A stretch of 22,383 nt of DNA from Methanobacteriota archaeon (GTDB lineage: Archaea; Thermoplasmatota; Poseidoniia; Poseidoniales; Thalassarchaeaceae), in assembly GCA_002685895.1 (NCBI GenBank), contig NYYK01000093.1, positions 1-22,383 of the forward strand. Reading direction: 5' to 3'. The notes beneath the pieces are model-generated. The model ran no database searches and was not told the DNA's origin. It saw nothing but the letters and a program-made list of their open reading frames with translations. A program made the translations under genes and the position numbers. How positions within the stretch are numbered: the first letter of the stretch is position 1; every line of letters starts with the position of its first letter. Of this stretch, positions 1 through 7,993 are shown piece by piece.

Positions 1-137
1 CAAGTTATTGCAACAATCAGGTTGGAACTGTTACTCGAGAACTGTATGATGCGTTGACTTCTATTCAGATACAAGATGCGGCAGATGAATTTGGCTGGGT
101 CAAGGCTGTGCCTGTTCCTGAAATTACTGTTGAATAG
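1..137 (+). CDS. ilvE: C-terminal end of a branched-chain amino acid aminotransferase (partial)
   Basis: An open frame enters from the left edge (codons in phase with position 3) and ends at TAG 135-137, giving 44 residues. It reads VGTVTRELYDALTSIQ, then a D/E-rich turn and a FGWVKAVPVPE-like end. This resembles the C-terminus of fold-type IV aminotransferases of the IlvE family, where a G-[PT]-[IV]-T-R-x-L-Y-x-A-L-T-x-I-Q helix is followed by an E/D-D-x-x-GW segment. The enzyme would transfer the amino group between Leu/Ile/Val and 2-oxoglutarate using PLP. The active-site lysine lies outside the window, so assignment rests on the C-terminal motif alone. It is convergent with thrS, with 34 nt between the stops. 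A related class IV aminotransferase is the main alternative. Confidence 0.62.
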   Translation, partial: SYCNNQVGTVTRELYDALTSIQIQDAADEFGWVKAVPVPEITVE

Positions 138-171
138 AGGGTACGGGCTGCGCAGGGCTTCGGTAAAGCGA

Positions 172-2187
172 TTAATCTAACTTAGAGACTAACTTTTGTT
201 CAGACGAACGAGTGGATATCTCGGCAAGCAGGTTCGCCATGAAATTGTCAAGCGGAACGCCCTGAACTTGATCACCAGCACGGTTACGGATACTCACTGT
301 ACGAGAACTGGCCTCTTCATCACCCAAGACTAACATGTACGAGGGTTGCATCTTTCGATGCGTTCGAATCTTCTTGCCAATCGTGTTGTCACTGTCATCG
401 ACCTCAACTCTGACCCCAAGCACTTTCAATTCTTCACTGACTTCATTTGCATAGTCAATATGCTTCTCAGAAATTGTTAGGATATGAATTTGAGTAGGCG
501 ACAACCAAGTGGGGAATTTTCCGGCAAAGTGCTCTATCAATACACCACAGAATCTCTCCATGCTTCCAAATGGAGCGCGGTGAATCATTACTGGGCGGTG
601 CTTCTCTCCGTCTGCACCAGCATATTCCAAATCGAAACGCTCTGGGAGATTGTAATCGACCTGTACGGTACCCAATTGCCACTCTCTTCCTAGCACATCT
701 CGTACCACGAAGTCAATTTTTGGACCATAGAAGGCGGCTTCACCCTCCTCTTCGGTGAAAGGCACCCCAAGACTTGCCGCTGCTGAACGACAAGCCTCCT
801 CTGCCTTGTCCCACTTCTCACTCTGACCCACATACTTGGAAGAGTCTTCTCCACGCAATCCTACACGTACTCGATAATCATCCATCCCTAGAACCCCGAA
901 GATGACCTGTACCAACTCTATGCAACCAAGCACTTCCTCAGCAATCTGGTCTTCAGTGACAAAGAGGTGGGCATCGTCCTGTGTGAATCCTCGCACGCGC
1001 GTCATGCCAGAAATCTCACCCGACTGTTCCCAACGATATACAGTGCCAAACTCAGCAAACCTTAGCGGGAGGTCACGGTATGAGTGGGGTTGAGAACTGT
1101 AAATACGAATATGATGTGGGCAATTCATTGGTTTCAGCAGATAACCATCGATTTCGCCCTCTTCCATCAAGTTTGAAAGTTCAGAACAGCTGCACCCATC
1201 ATCAGCAAGTTTTGCCATCAGATCTCGCTCGACAAGTGGGGGATATTGGCTATCTTGGTAGTAAGGAAAGTGACCAGATGTGCGGTAGAGATCGAGTTTA
1301 CCGATATGGGGCGTAAATACCTGACTATACCCCTGTCTTCTCAAATGCTCACCAATGAAATTCTGTAACTCTTGGCGCACCACACTTCCACGTGGAGTCC
1401 AGAGAACCAAGCCCTGGCCTACCATCTCATCGATATGGAAAAGTTGCAAATCTTTGCCTAACTTTCTGTGGTCACGTAATGCGGCCTCTCTCAGTAGGGT
1501 CTCTCTTGCTTGCAAGTCCTCCTTGGTAGCGTAACACATTCCGTATATGCGTACAAGATGTTCGCGGTTGGAATCCGCCCGCCAGAAGGCGGTTGAAGTT
1601 GAAGTCAATTTGAAGTGGCGGAGATAGGATGTAGATGGAACATGTGGGCCGCGGCAGAGATCAACGAATTCGCCTTGACGATAGACACTTGAGCCGGCTC
1701 CATCATCGAGTTTATCATCCATGATTTCAATTTTGAACTGATTATCAGCAAACATTTGACGAAGGGATTCGCTATCATGCTCTTCACGACTAATCTGCAG
1801 ATTTTGCTTGACAATATATTTCATCTTCTTCTCGATTTCTCGCAAATCTTCCTCGCCGAGAGGGCCCATCTCGAAATCATAGTAGAAGCCGTGCTCGATT
1901 GGAGGGCCAATGGTGGGTTTTGCTTCGGGATGTAACTGAGTAACCGCTTGAGCGAGAAGGTGGGCACATGAGTGGCGTAGGACATGGAGCCCCTCATCAC
2001 TCTCTGAGTGAATTTGATCAAGAGTACAAGATTCTTCTATTGGTGTAGATAGGTCACATGGTTCGCCATTGATTATGGCGGCAACTGCACCTCTTCCAAA
2101 GGCATCTTTGATGACATCTCCAGCAGAGACACCAGCTGCAATCTCATGGATTGTACCATTGGGAAGTGATACTTCTACCATCGACAT
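172..2187 (-). CDS. thrS: Threonyl-tRNA synthetase, bacterial type
   Basis: Charges tRNA-Thr with threonine in the cytoplasm. At 671 residues it has the full bacterial architecture. A TGS domain (about 1-62) precedes the N2 editing domain with its HxxxH (H72, H76) and C178/H182 site. The class II catalytic core has zinc ligands C356, H407 and H536, motif 2 around R385 and motif 3 GSMERF at 541-546. An anticodon-binding domain follows from about 565. The YRTSGHFPYY form and the NCPHH motif resemble the Bacteroidetes/Planctomycetes-like branch rather than E. coli. About 25 extra residues, including CSCSE, lie between this motif and the zinc cysteine (roughly 315-347). The start is ATG 2187; a second ATG at 2181 is equally possible. 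It lies 89 nt downstream of the SAP/repeat gene on the same strand. A GC-only 5-bp inverted repeat (2193-2206) sits 5 nt before the start. Confidence 0.97.
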   Translation of the reverse strand: MSMVEVSLPNGTIHEIAAGVSAGDVIKDAFGRGAVAAIINGEPCDLSTPIEESCTLDQIHSESDEGLHVLRHSCAHLLAQAVTQLHPEAKPTIGPPIEHGFYYDFEMGPLGEEDLREIEKKMKYIVKQNLQISREEHDSESLRQMFADNQFKIEIMDDKLDDGAGSSVYRQGEFVDLCRGPHVPSTSYLRHFKLTSTSTAFWRADSNREHLVRIYGMCYATKEDLQARETLLREAALRDHRKLGKDLQLFHIDEMVGQGLVLWTPRGSVVRQELQNFIGEHLRRQGYSQVFTPHIGKLDLYRTSGHFPYYQDSQYPPLVERDLMAKLADDGCSCSELSNLMEEGEIDGYLLKPMNCPHHIRIYSSQPHSYRDLPLRFAEFGTVYRWEQSGEISGMTRVRGFTQDDAHLFVTEDQIAEEVLGCIELVQVIFGVLGMDDYRVRVGLRGEDSSKYVGQSEKWDKAEEACRSAAASLGVPFTEEEGEAAFYGPKIDFVVRDVLGREWQLGTVQVDYNLPERFDLEYAGADGEKHRPVMIHRAPFGSMERFCGVLIEHFAGKFPTWLSPTQIHILTISEKHIDYANEVSEELKVLGVRVEVDDSDNTIGKKIRTHRKMQPSYMLVLGDEEASSRTVSIRNRAGDQVQGVPLDNFMANLLAEISTRSSEQKLVSKLD

Positions 2188-2276
2188 CGCAACGCCCTAG
2201 TGGGCGATGGGGCTAGACTAGCCATATCAACACAACGCAAATTGAATGTTGCTATCAAGCAAACAAGTGGTGTTTC

Positions 2277-3989
2277 TTATTCATCCGTCGGTGGACCTGA
2301 CGGTGGCATGGGGCCGGGACCACCCTTTGGTGGACCTGCTGGAGGCATGGGGCCGGGACCACCTTTTGGTGGACCTGCTGGAGGCATTGGACCGGGACCA
2401 TCTGTAGGAGGACCTGCTGGAGGCATTGGACCAGGACCACCCTTTGGTGGGCCTGCTGGAGGCATAGGGCCGGGTCCATCTGCTGGAGGACCTGCTGGAG
2501 GCATTGATGGAGGCATTGGGCCAGGGCCATCCTTTGGTGGGCCTGCTGGAGGCATAGGGCCGGGTCCATCTGCTGGAGGTCCTGAGGGAGGCATTGGGCC
2601 GGGGCCATCTGCTGGAGGACCTGAGGGAGGCATTGGGCCGGGACCATCTGCTGGAGGACCTGAGGGGGGCATAGGGCCGGGACCATCTGCAGGGGGTTCA
2701 GCAGGGGGTTCAGCAGGGGGCATAGAATCGGCATCATCTGTTAAGGAACCCGCAATGGACATCAAATCCACCTCCTCCGCAGGGGAATCCTCTGTTGGAG
2801 TTGAATCAGAATCATCTACTAGAGGGACCTCTAGAGGTATTGGGTCGGCATCATCAGTTAGGGGTTCTTCGGAGGCGGGAGGCAAATCTTCAGAACCATC
2901 GGCTTCTGGATCAAGCAGACGCTCAATTATCTGATCTTTAGTACCATCAGACGAAACATCTCTTCCCTCTGCCAATTCAACTAAATCCGCTTTCTTCATT
3001 TTGTTCATGACAGCTTTTGTTGGCAATTGAGGAATGGTTTTCACTGGTTTTGCACTAGAATCCCAAGCGACTTCGTCAAATTTTTCTTCCGGTTCAGGAG
3101 GTGCATTCTCTCCCTCATATACAGCAGCTCCACCTTCCCATTCATTATCAAAATGAGATTCCCAAGCATCGAAATTTTCCACTTTCGGTTTTTCTGTAAC
3201 TTGAGGCGGTGCTTCTGCCACTGGTTCAGCGGATGGTTGCTCTGTCGGTTGAACGGCGACTAGCGGGTCTCCCGAAGGCATTGGACCGGGGCTACCCATA
3301 GGTGGCATTGCGGAAGAATCAACAGACATACTGGGCGCTTCAGTTGGAACATCTGTTGGAGGTATTTGTTCGGAATCCTCTGAAGATGGACCTGCTGGAG
3401 GCATTAGCCCGGGACCGCCCATCGAAGGCATTGGGCCACCACCCATTGGAGGCATTGGACCACCACCCATTGGAGGCATTGGACCGGGACCACCCATTGG
3501 AGGCATTGGACCACCACCCATTGGAGGCATTGGGCCACCACCCATTGGAGGCATTGGACCGGGACCGCCCATCGGAGGCATTGGACCACCACCCATTGGA
3601 GGCATTGGACCACCACCCATTGGAGGGCCCATCTGTGTTGGAGGAGTTAACAAAGGATCGGGGGTAGGTTCCGGTTCTGGTGCGGCCTCAGGCATCGGAG
3701 GGCCCGTAGGTGTTAGAGGAGTCAATAATGGATCGGGGGTAGGTTCCGGTTCTGGTGCTACCTCAGGCATCGGAGGGCCAGCAAGAGCTTGTTCGGGCAT
3801 CGGGGGACCAGAAGGCGCTGATGATAGAAGAGGATCTGCACTTGCTGGTTGTGCTGCCTCTACTACCTTTGAAGCCTCAGATTCGACCTCAGCCGCATCT
3901 AACTCTTCGCGGGCGCGAATCATGTCGTCCATACCGGACTTAAAGACGTCCTCAACGGTCTTTCCGGACTTTTTACCACCGCTAACCAT
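2277..3989 (-). CDS. Pro/Gly/Met-rich repeat protein with a SAP domain
   Basis: Function unknown; 570 residues from the ATG at 3989. The frame also runs to a TTG at 4064, which I disfavour. A short basic N-terminus (GGKKSGKT) and a charged helix (about 10-45) lead into low-complexity sequence. Residues about 70-124 hold two 25-residue PEPEPTPDPLL-type units. Residues 124-198 hold three 25-residue copies built from MGGGPMPP and MGGPGPMPP. A less repetitive acidic linker follows. A SAP-like helix-turn-helix (about 318-355; MKKADLVELAEG then GTKDQIIERLL) suggests nucleic-acid binding. After another acidic stretch, the C-terminus is ten 13-residue GPGPMPP units. There is no signal peptide or membrane segment, so it is probably cytoplasmic or nucleoid-associated. 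Frame choice: this is the longest frame, and the SAP domain and charged segments exist only here; the overlapping plus-strand Gly-rich frame is a shadow. It is divergent from the NAD kinase and upstream of thrS. Confidence 0.85.
   Translation of the reverse strand: MVSGGKKSGKTVEDVFKSGMDDMIRAREELDAAEVESEASKVVEAAQPASADPLLSSAPSGPPMPEQALAGPPMPEVAPEPEPTPDPLLTPLTPTGPPMPEAAPEPEPTPDPLLTPPTQMGPPMGGGPMPPMGGGPMPPMGGPGPMPPMGGGPMPPMGGGPMPPMGGPGPMPPMGGGPMPPMGGGPMPSMGGPGLMPPAGPSSEDSEQIPPTDVPTEAPSMSVDSSAMPPMGSPGPMPSGDPLVAVQPTEQPSAEPVAEAPPQVTEKPKVENFDAWESHFDNEWEGGAAVYEGENAPPEPEEKFDEVAWDSSAKPVKTIPQLPTKAVMNKMKKADLVELAEGRDVSSDGTKDQIIERLLDPEADGSEDLPPASEEPLTDDADPIPLEVPLVDDSDSTPTEDSPAEEVDLMSIAGSLTDDADSMPPAEPPAEPPADGPGPMPPSGPPADGPGPMPPSGPPADGPGPMPPSGPPADGPGPMPPAGPPKDGPGPMPPSMPPAGPPADGPGPMPPAGPPKGGPGPMPPAGPPTDGPGPMPPAGPPKGGPGPMPPAGPPKGGPGPMPPSGPPTDE
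2292..2696 (-). repeat. 39-bp coding minisatellite, about ten units
   Basis: Tandem repeat encoding the C-terminal end of the SAP/repeat protein. The unit is PP-[AKT]-[DG]-G-PGPMPP-[AS]-G, 13 residues or 39 bp. I count ten units, the fifth carrying a four-residue insertion (MPPA), followed by PPTDE and the stop. Variation concentrates at the [AKT][DG] and [AS] positions. Confidence 0.92.
3396..3620 (-). repeat. Three 75-bp higher-order repeats
   Basis: Each 75-bp copy encodes 25 residues composed of MGGGPMPP, MGGGPMPP and MGGPGPMPP (8+8+9). Three copies stand in tandem. The third, nearest the C-terminus, is degenerate (PS for PP, GL for GP). It is a nested repeat: a 24-27 bp basic unit inside a 75-bp super-unit. 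Confidence 0.9.
3655..3780 (-). repeat. Tandem duplication of about 51 bp with 75-bp spacing
   Basis: Two nearly identical segments at 3655-3705 and 3730-3780 each encode a PEPEPTPDPLL core with flanking PE-A/V-A residues. Start-to-start distance is 75 bp (25 residues), the same period as the neighbouring MGGGPMPP super-repeat, so both blocks may come from one amplification register. Confidence 0.85.
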
Positions 3990-4099
3990 AACGCACGCCG
4001 AACCTCGCACAATGGATGAAGTCTTGAATGCGTTGGCCGATTGTCTAGTCACAAAGTTACTCAACAGCCTTGATGAATAGGGTTCTCTTCGCCTCTATC

Positions 4100-5233
4100 A
4101 TGACCTTGGTCGGGTTGCTTGTAAATCCTGATGCTGGGCTTGGTGGCAAACTAGGATTCAAGGGCAGTGATGGCAAAGCAGAACAGGCTCGCAGTGCAGG
4201 GGCTGAAGATCGTTCAGGTCCACGAATGCATCAAACACTTCTGAGGTTGATAGAACTTGGAACAGAAAATGTTCAATTTCTTACATGTGGAGGTAGAATG
4301 GGGTCATCTTGGATTCCCAAAGGTGTGTCTGAGATTTCTAAAATTGATGGTGCTGAACCTAGCAGTGCTCAGGATACAATAAATGCTGTTCGTAAGATGG
4401 TAGAAGAAGGCATTGATCTGCTTCTCTATTCAGGCGGAGATGGTACCACGAGAGATATAATTTCTACACTTCAAGATATAGATAGAGAAGACCTGCCTCT
4501 AATTGGAGTTCCTAGTGGTGTGAAAATGCATAGTGGTTGTTTTGCCGCCACGCCGCGAGCTGCAGCAGAGGTGCTACACGCTTGGTTACGAGGTGACCTA
4601 CTAATTGCCAATACCGAGGTGATGGATCTCGATGAGGAGGCCTATCTCAGAGGTGAATGGAAGGTGAGATTGTACGCTGAAGCGATGACTCCCTCCTCTC
4701 CACGTTGGATGCAAGGGGCAAAGCAACGAATTGAGACAAGCGATGAATCTGAAATCATTGAGGGAATGGCCGAGCACATAGGTGAAATGATGGAAGAAAA
4801 TTCTGATTTGCTCATCATTTGGGGGTCTGGAGGGACTCTACGTCGTATGGCAAAGCACCTAGGGTTTGAGAAAACAGTGCTTGGAATAGATGTTGTACAA
4901 GACGGAATTATCATTGCTGGAGATGTCAACGAATTTGATCTACTAAAACTTCTATCAGCACATAATGGAAAATCGCTCATACTGCTATCACCAATGGGTG
5001 GTCAGGGCTTTCTGATTGGAAGGGGAAACCTACAGATTTCTCCAGCAGTTATTCGACAAGTTGGAATTGATGGCGTACTTGGTATCGCCACACCAGCCAA
5101 ACTATTGACACTCACCACACTGAGGATTGACAGTGGAGAAAGAACATTGGATGATGAATTTAGAACTAAGAAATATCTCAAAGTATTGCAAGGATATCGT
5201 ACTACTCGACTCATCAAAGTCTCTCAAGAGTAG
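4100..5233 (+). CDS. ATP-NAD kinase family protein (COG3199-type)
   Basis: Predicted to phosphorylate NAD to NADP, supplying cofactor for biosynthesis. From ATG 4100 it has 377 residues. It opens with LVGLLVNPDAGLGGK, the N-terminal NPxAGxGG signature of this archaeal/bacterial branch. The GGDGT nucleotide-binding motif is at 112-116, followed by PSGVKMHSGCFA. A C-terminal part contains SPMGGQGFLIGRGNLQISP. I chose 4100 because it places the start 8 residues before NP, as in relatives; ATG 4073 or TTG 4070 would add 9-10 residues. It diverges from the SAP/repeat gene across about 110 bp with no clear TATA box. Its TAG directly abuts the pyrG stop on the opposite strand. The family also contains poorly characterised AcoX-like kinases, so the exact substrate is inferred. 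Confidence 0.88.
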   Translation: MTLVGLLVNPDAGLGGKLGFKGSDGKAEQARSAGAEDRSGPRMHQTLLRLIELGTENVQFLTCGGRMGSSWIPKGVSEISKIDGAEPSSAQDTINAVRKMVEEGIDLLLYSGGDGTTRDIISTLQDIDREDLPLIGVPSGVKMHSGCFAATPRAAAEVLHAWLRGDLLIANTEVMDLDEEAYLRGEWKVRLYAEAMTPSSPRWMQGAKQRIETSDESEIIEGMAEHIGEMMEENSDLLIIWGSGGTLRRMAKHLGFEKTVLGIDVVQDGIIIAGDVNEFDLLKLLSAHNGKSLILLSPMGGQGFLIGRGNLQISPAVIRQVGIDGVLGIATPAKLLTLTTLRIDSGERTLDDEFRTKKYLKVLQGYRTTRLIKVSQE

Positions 5234-6889
5234 TTATTTGATTCTAGCAAAAGCGGCTTCAACCAAACCAAAGAATGGCGGGCTTGGCCTTGTTGGCCGG
5301 CTCTTGAATTCAGGGTGGTATTGAGTTCCGAAGTAATACGGATGCCCCTCTAACTCGATGATTTCCATACGCTGACCCTCTGTATCTTTGCCAACAAAGC
5401 GAAGTCCCGCCCCCTCTAATTGAGTTATCATATCGGGATTAACTTCGTAACGATGGCGATGCCTCTCATGAATTTCGGTTTCTCCATCATACAATTGATA
5501 TGCAGCACACTCTTTTGTTTGGATATTGGTCTGACGACTACCAAGACGCATTGTACCTCCCATGTGTGTGCGACTTCCTTCAGGCATGAAAATCACCGCT
5601 GGGTGTGGTGTATCTTCATCAAATTCTGTACTGTTTGCCCCTTCTAACCCGAGAACATTACGGGCGAACTCAATGACCGCTACTTGTAGGCCAAGACAGA
5701 CACCTAGGTATGGAATGTTATTCACTCTAGCATGGTTTGCTGCGAGTATTTTACCCTCAATCCCGCGATTACCAAATCCTCCTGGCACCAATATTCCATC
5801 GGCAGCACGCAAATCTTCCCAAGATTGTGAATACTTCTCTGGATTACTTTCTTTTGATTCGGGTTCAAGCGAGGTTGCTTCCACCCAACAAATATTCATC
5901 TTGGCACCAACTTTGAAAGCTGAATGTTGTAATGCTTTAATGACACTGAGATAGGAATCTGAAAGGCCGGTATACTTGCCAACCATTGCAATAGTAACCT
6001 CAGCATCCAATGAATCAATATGATCTGCCATTTTCTTCCAAGCATCCAACAAAGGTCTGTCATGTGACATTTTAAGTTGCAGTTTATCGACAACCATCTG
6101 AGTTGTATTTTGTTCTTCAAGTAATATTGGAACGCGATATATATTGGATACATCATGAGCACTGAGAACATGAGATTCGTGAACATGGCAAAAGAGGGCT
6201 AACTTCTCTTTTGTAGCATCCTCTAATGGTTCTTCAGAACGACAAACCAAGAAATCTGGTGACAGGCCGGCTGCACGCAACTCCTTCACCGTGTGTTGAG
6301 TAGGTTTGGTTTTCTGTTCTCCAACAACCCCCACAACAGGAACTAGGCTTACGTGGACCAAGACAAAGTTCTCTTTTCCTACTCGGAACTGGAACTGTCG
6401 TAGCGCTTCTACAAATGGGGCACTCTCAATATCACCTACGGTGCCACCCAATTCAATAACACAGACATCCGGCTCATCGCCGTTACCATCGACTGGAATA
6501 GAGGCGACTCTCTCCATCCAATCTTGAATTACGTTAGTAATATGTGGAACTACTTGAACAGTCTTGCCGAGGTAATCTCCACGACGCTCTGATTCAATCA
6601 CTTTGGAGTAAACCTTGCCAGTTGTAAGATTATTATCGCGTGTGAGTGTTATATCGAGGAATCGTTCGTAATTTCCGAGATCAAGATCGACTTCACCCCC
6701 ATCATCAAGCACAAACACTTCACCGTGCTCAAAGGGACTCATCGTTCCTGCATCGCTATTGAGATAGGGGTCAATTTTGATTGCAGTTACTCGATATCCT
6801 AGAGATTTTAACAGCATTCCAATGCTACTGGCTGTCACTCCTTTACCCAATCCAGAAAGCACCCCGCCGCTGACAATAACATACCTCAT
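5234..6889 (-). CDS. pyrG: CTP synthase (glutamine-hydrolysing)
   Basis: Makes CTP from UTP, ATP and glutamine, the last step of pyrimidine nucleotide synthesis. From ATG 6889 it has 551 residues. The synthetase domain shows the P-loop [10 protein letters not shown] near the N-terminus, [14 protein letters not shown] and the [10 protein letters not shown] motif. The class I glutamine amidotransferase domain has the GGFGNRG loop (about 370), the nucleophile C398 in GVCLGLQ, and H525/E527 in QYHPEF. All catalytic residues are present. The frame extends to ATG 6934, but family members start at MRYVIVSGG, so 6889 is preferred. A perfect 7-bp inverted repeat (6896-6916) lies directly upstream. The gene is divergent from tdh and end-to-end with the NAD kinase. 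Confidence 0.97.
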   Translation of the reverse strand: MRYVIVSGGVLSGLGKGVTASSIGMLLKSLGYRVTAIKIDPYLNSDAGTMSPFEHGEVFVLDDGGEVDLDLGNYERFLDITLTRDNNLTTGKVYSKVIESERRGDYLGKTVQVVPHITNVIQDWMERVASIPVDGNGDEPDVCVIELGGTVGDIESAPFVEALRQFQFRVGKENFVLVHVSLVPVVGVVGEQKTKPTQHTVKELRAAGLSPDFLVCRSEEPLEDATKEKLALFCHVHESHVLSAHDVSNIYRVPILLEEQNTTQMVVDKLQLKMSHDRPLLDAWKKMADHIDSLDAEVTIAMVGKYTGLSDSYLSVIKALQHSAFKVGAKMNICWVEATSLEPESKESNPEKYSQSWEDLRAADGILVPGGFGNRGIEGKILAANHARVNNIPYLGVCLGLQVAVIEFARNVLGLEGANSTEFDEDTPHPAVIFMPEGSRTHMGGTMRLGSRQTNIQTKECAAYQLYDGETEIHERHRHRYEVNPDMITQLEGAGLRFVGKDTEGQRMEIIELEGHPYYFGTQYHPEFKSRPTRPSPPFFGLVEAAFARIK

Positions 6890-6895
6890 GGTAAT

Positions 6896-6916
6896 CAACG
6901 GGATATGGACCCGTTG
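6896..6916 (-). promoter_or_regulatory. Perfect hairpin/dyad just upstream of pyrG
   Basis: CAACGGG (6896-6902), a 7-nt spacer and CCCGTTG (6910-6916) form a perfect 7-bp inverted repeat. It ends 6 nt before the pyrG ATG at 6889. In RNA it would be a stable stem-loop next to the ribosome landing site; in DNA it could be an operator. If translation began at ATG 6934 instead, it would be coding sequence. Confidence 0.5.
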
Positions 6917-7032
6917 GGCATAGCATATCAACATTAGCGCAATAATGGGAGAAAGAGAACATCTCGGACGGTAAATCTGCTAGAATCATGCGGCCACGCA
7001 TCTTCAAGTATCGTCTTCCCTAGCGTGCCCTA

Positions 7033-7992
7033 ATGACCGAACAATCCGGTTCATGCGTGCTTGTCACTGGAGCGCTTGGACAAATCGGCACAGAACTAGT
7101 TCCTGCATTACGCCAACGCCATGGAATTGATTCGGTCATAGCCACCGACTTACGGGAAATCAATGACCATTCTGTAGTGGCATCGGGTATATTCACAGTG
7201 GCAGATGTATTAGACAAAAATAGACTTGAAGAGTTAATCATCAGCCATTCTGTTGACACCATCTATCATCTAGCCGCAATCCTCTCAGCAACTGGGGAGA
7301 AGAATCCAGAATTATGTGAGCGGGTCAACCTCGGAGGGTTAGCAAATGTTCTCGAGCTTGCCAAGGAACACAACCTACGCCTATACACTCCCTCTTCGAT
7401 TGCTGTTTTTGGGCCGGACTGCCCCCCATTGGCACCACAAGAAACCCCACTCAATCCAACCACTATGTACGGAATGACCAAAGTTGCAGGAGAGGTGATG
7501 GCTAACTATTACTGGGAAAATCATGGCGTAGATGTACGAGGTATTCGTTATCCCGGGTTAATCTCGTGGAAAGCACCTCCGGGTGGCGGAACAACAGATT
7601 ATGCTGTGGAAATTTTCCATCACGCTGTTGAATCCGGTAACTACACCTGTTTTGTCAAACCTGATACTAAATTGCCGATGATGTACATGGATGATGCCAT
7701 CCGAGCAACTCTTGAATTGATGGATGCGCCCATCGAATCCCTTGGCACAGCACGGGCGGGATACAATATCGCTGGAGTCTCTTTTACTGCTGAAGAGTTG
7801 AGTAATGCGATAGTTGCAAAGATACCAAATTTTGTTTGTGGTTTTGAACCCGACATTAGGCAGAAATATGCAGATTCATGGCCTAGTATGATTGATGATA
7901 CTCAAGCACAGAATGATTGGGGCTGGAAACCGCTATTTGGATTAGAGCAATTAGTAGGCGAAATGCTAAGCAACTTGCAAGATGAAAATTAA
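7033..7992 (+). CDS. tdh: L-threonine 3-dehydrogenase, SDR (epimerase-like) type
   Basis: Oxidises threonine with NAD to 2-amino-3-oxobutyrate, which a ligase would cleave to glycine and acetyl-CoA; no ligase gene is in the window. At 319 residues it is an extended short-chain dehydrogenase. The Rossmann motif GALGQIG is at 13-19, S121 is the likely catalytic serine, and Y146/K150 form YGMTK. The signature RYPGLISWKAPPGGGTTDY and PMMYMDDA are close to the Thermoplasma volcanium and Flavobacterium SDR-type enzymes as I recall them. This distinguishes it from sugar-nucleotide epimerases and from zinc-dependent threonine dehydrogenases. The ATG follows a 143-bp region shared with pyrG. Its TAA lies 1 nt from the thermosome stop on the other strand. 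Confidence 0.9.
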   Translation: MTEQSGSCVLVTGALGQIGTELVPALRQRHGIDSVIATDLREINDHSVVASGIFTVADVLDKNRLEELIISHSVDTIYHLAAILSATGEKNPELCERVNLGGLANVLELAKEHNLRLYTPSSIAVFGPDCPPLAPQETPLNPTTMYGMTKVAGEVMANYYWENHGVDVRGIRYPGLISWKAPPGGGTTDYAVEIFHHAVESGNYTCFVKPDTKLPMMYMDDAIRATLELMDAPIESLGTARAGYNIAGVSFTAEELSNAIVAKIPNFVCGFEPDIRQKYADSWPSMIDDTQAQNDWGWKPLFGLEQLVGEMLSNLQDEN

Positions 7993-7993
7993 T

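Noticed and set aside
2200..2934. Plus-strand Gly/Ser-rich 244-residue frame over the repeats
   Set aside because: It is the antisense shadow of the PMPP repeat gene: its GGPAGGIGPGP pattern is the complement of the 39-bp units. The minus frame is longer and contains a recognisable SAP domain.
3396..3620. CRISPR-like spacing of short repeats
   Set aside because: Units are contiguous with no unique spacers, have an 8-9 codon period and keep a reading frame, so they are coding repeats.
3302..3667. Leu/His/Asp repeat frame (HHPLEALD) on the plus strand
   Set aside because: Period and position follow the 75-bp repeat of the opposite strand exactly; no start signal or domain.
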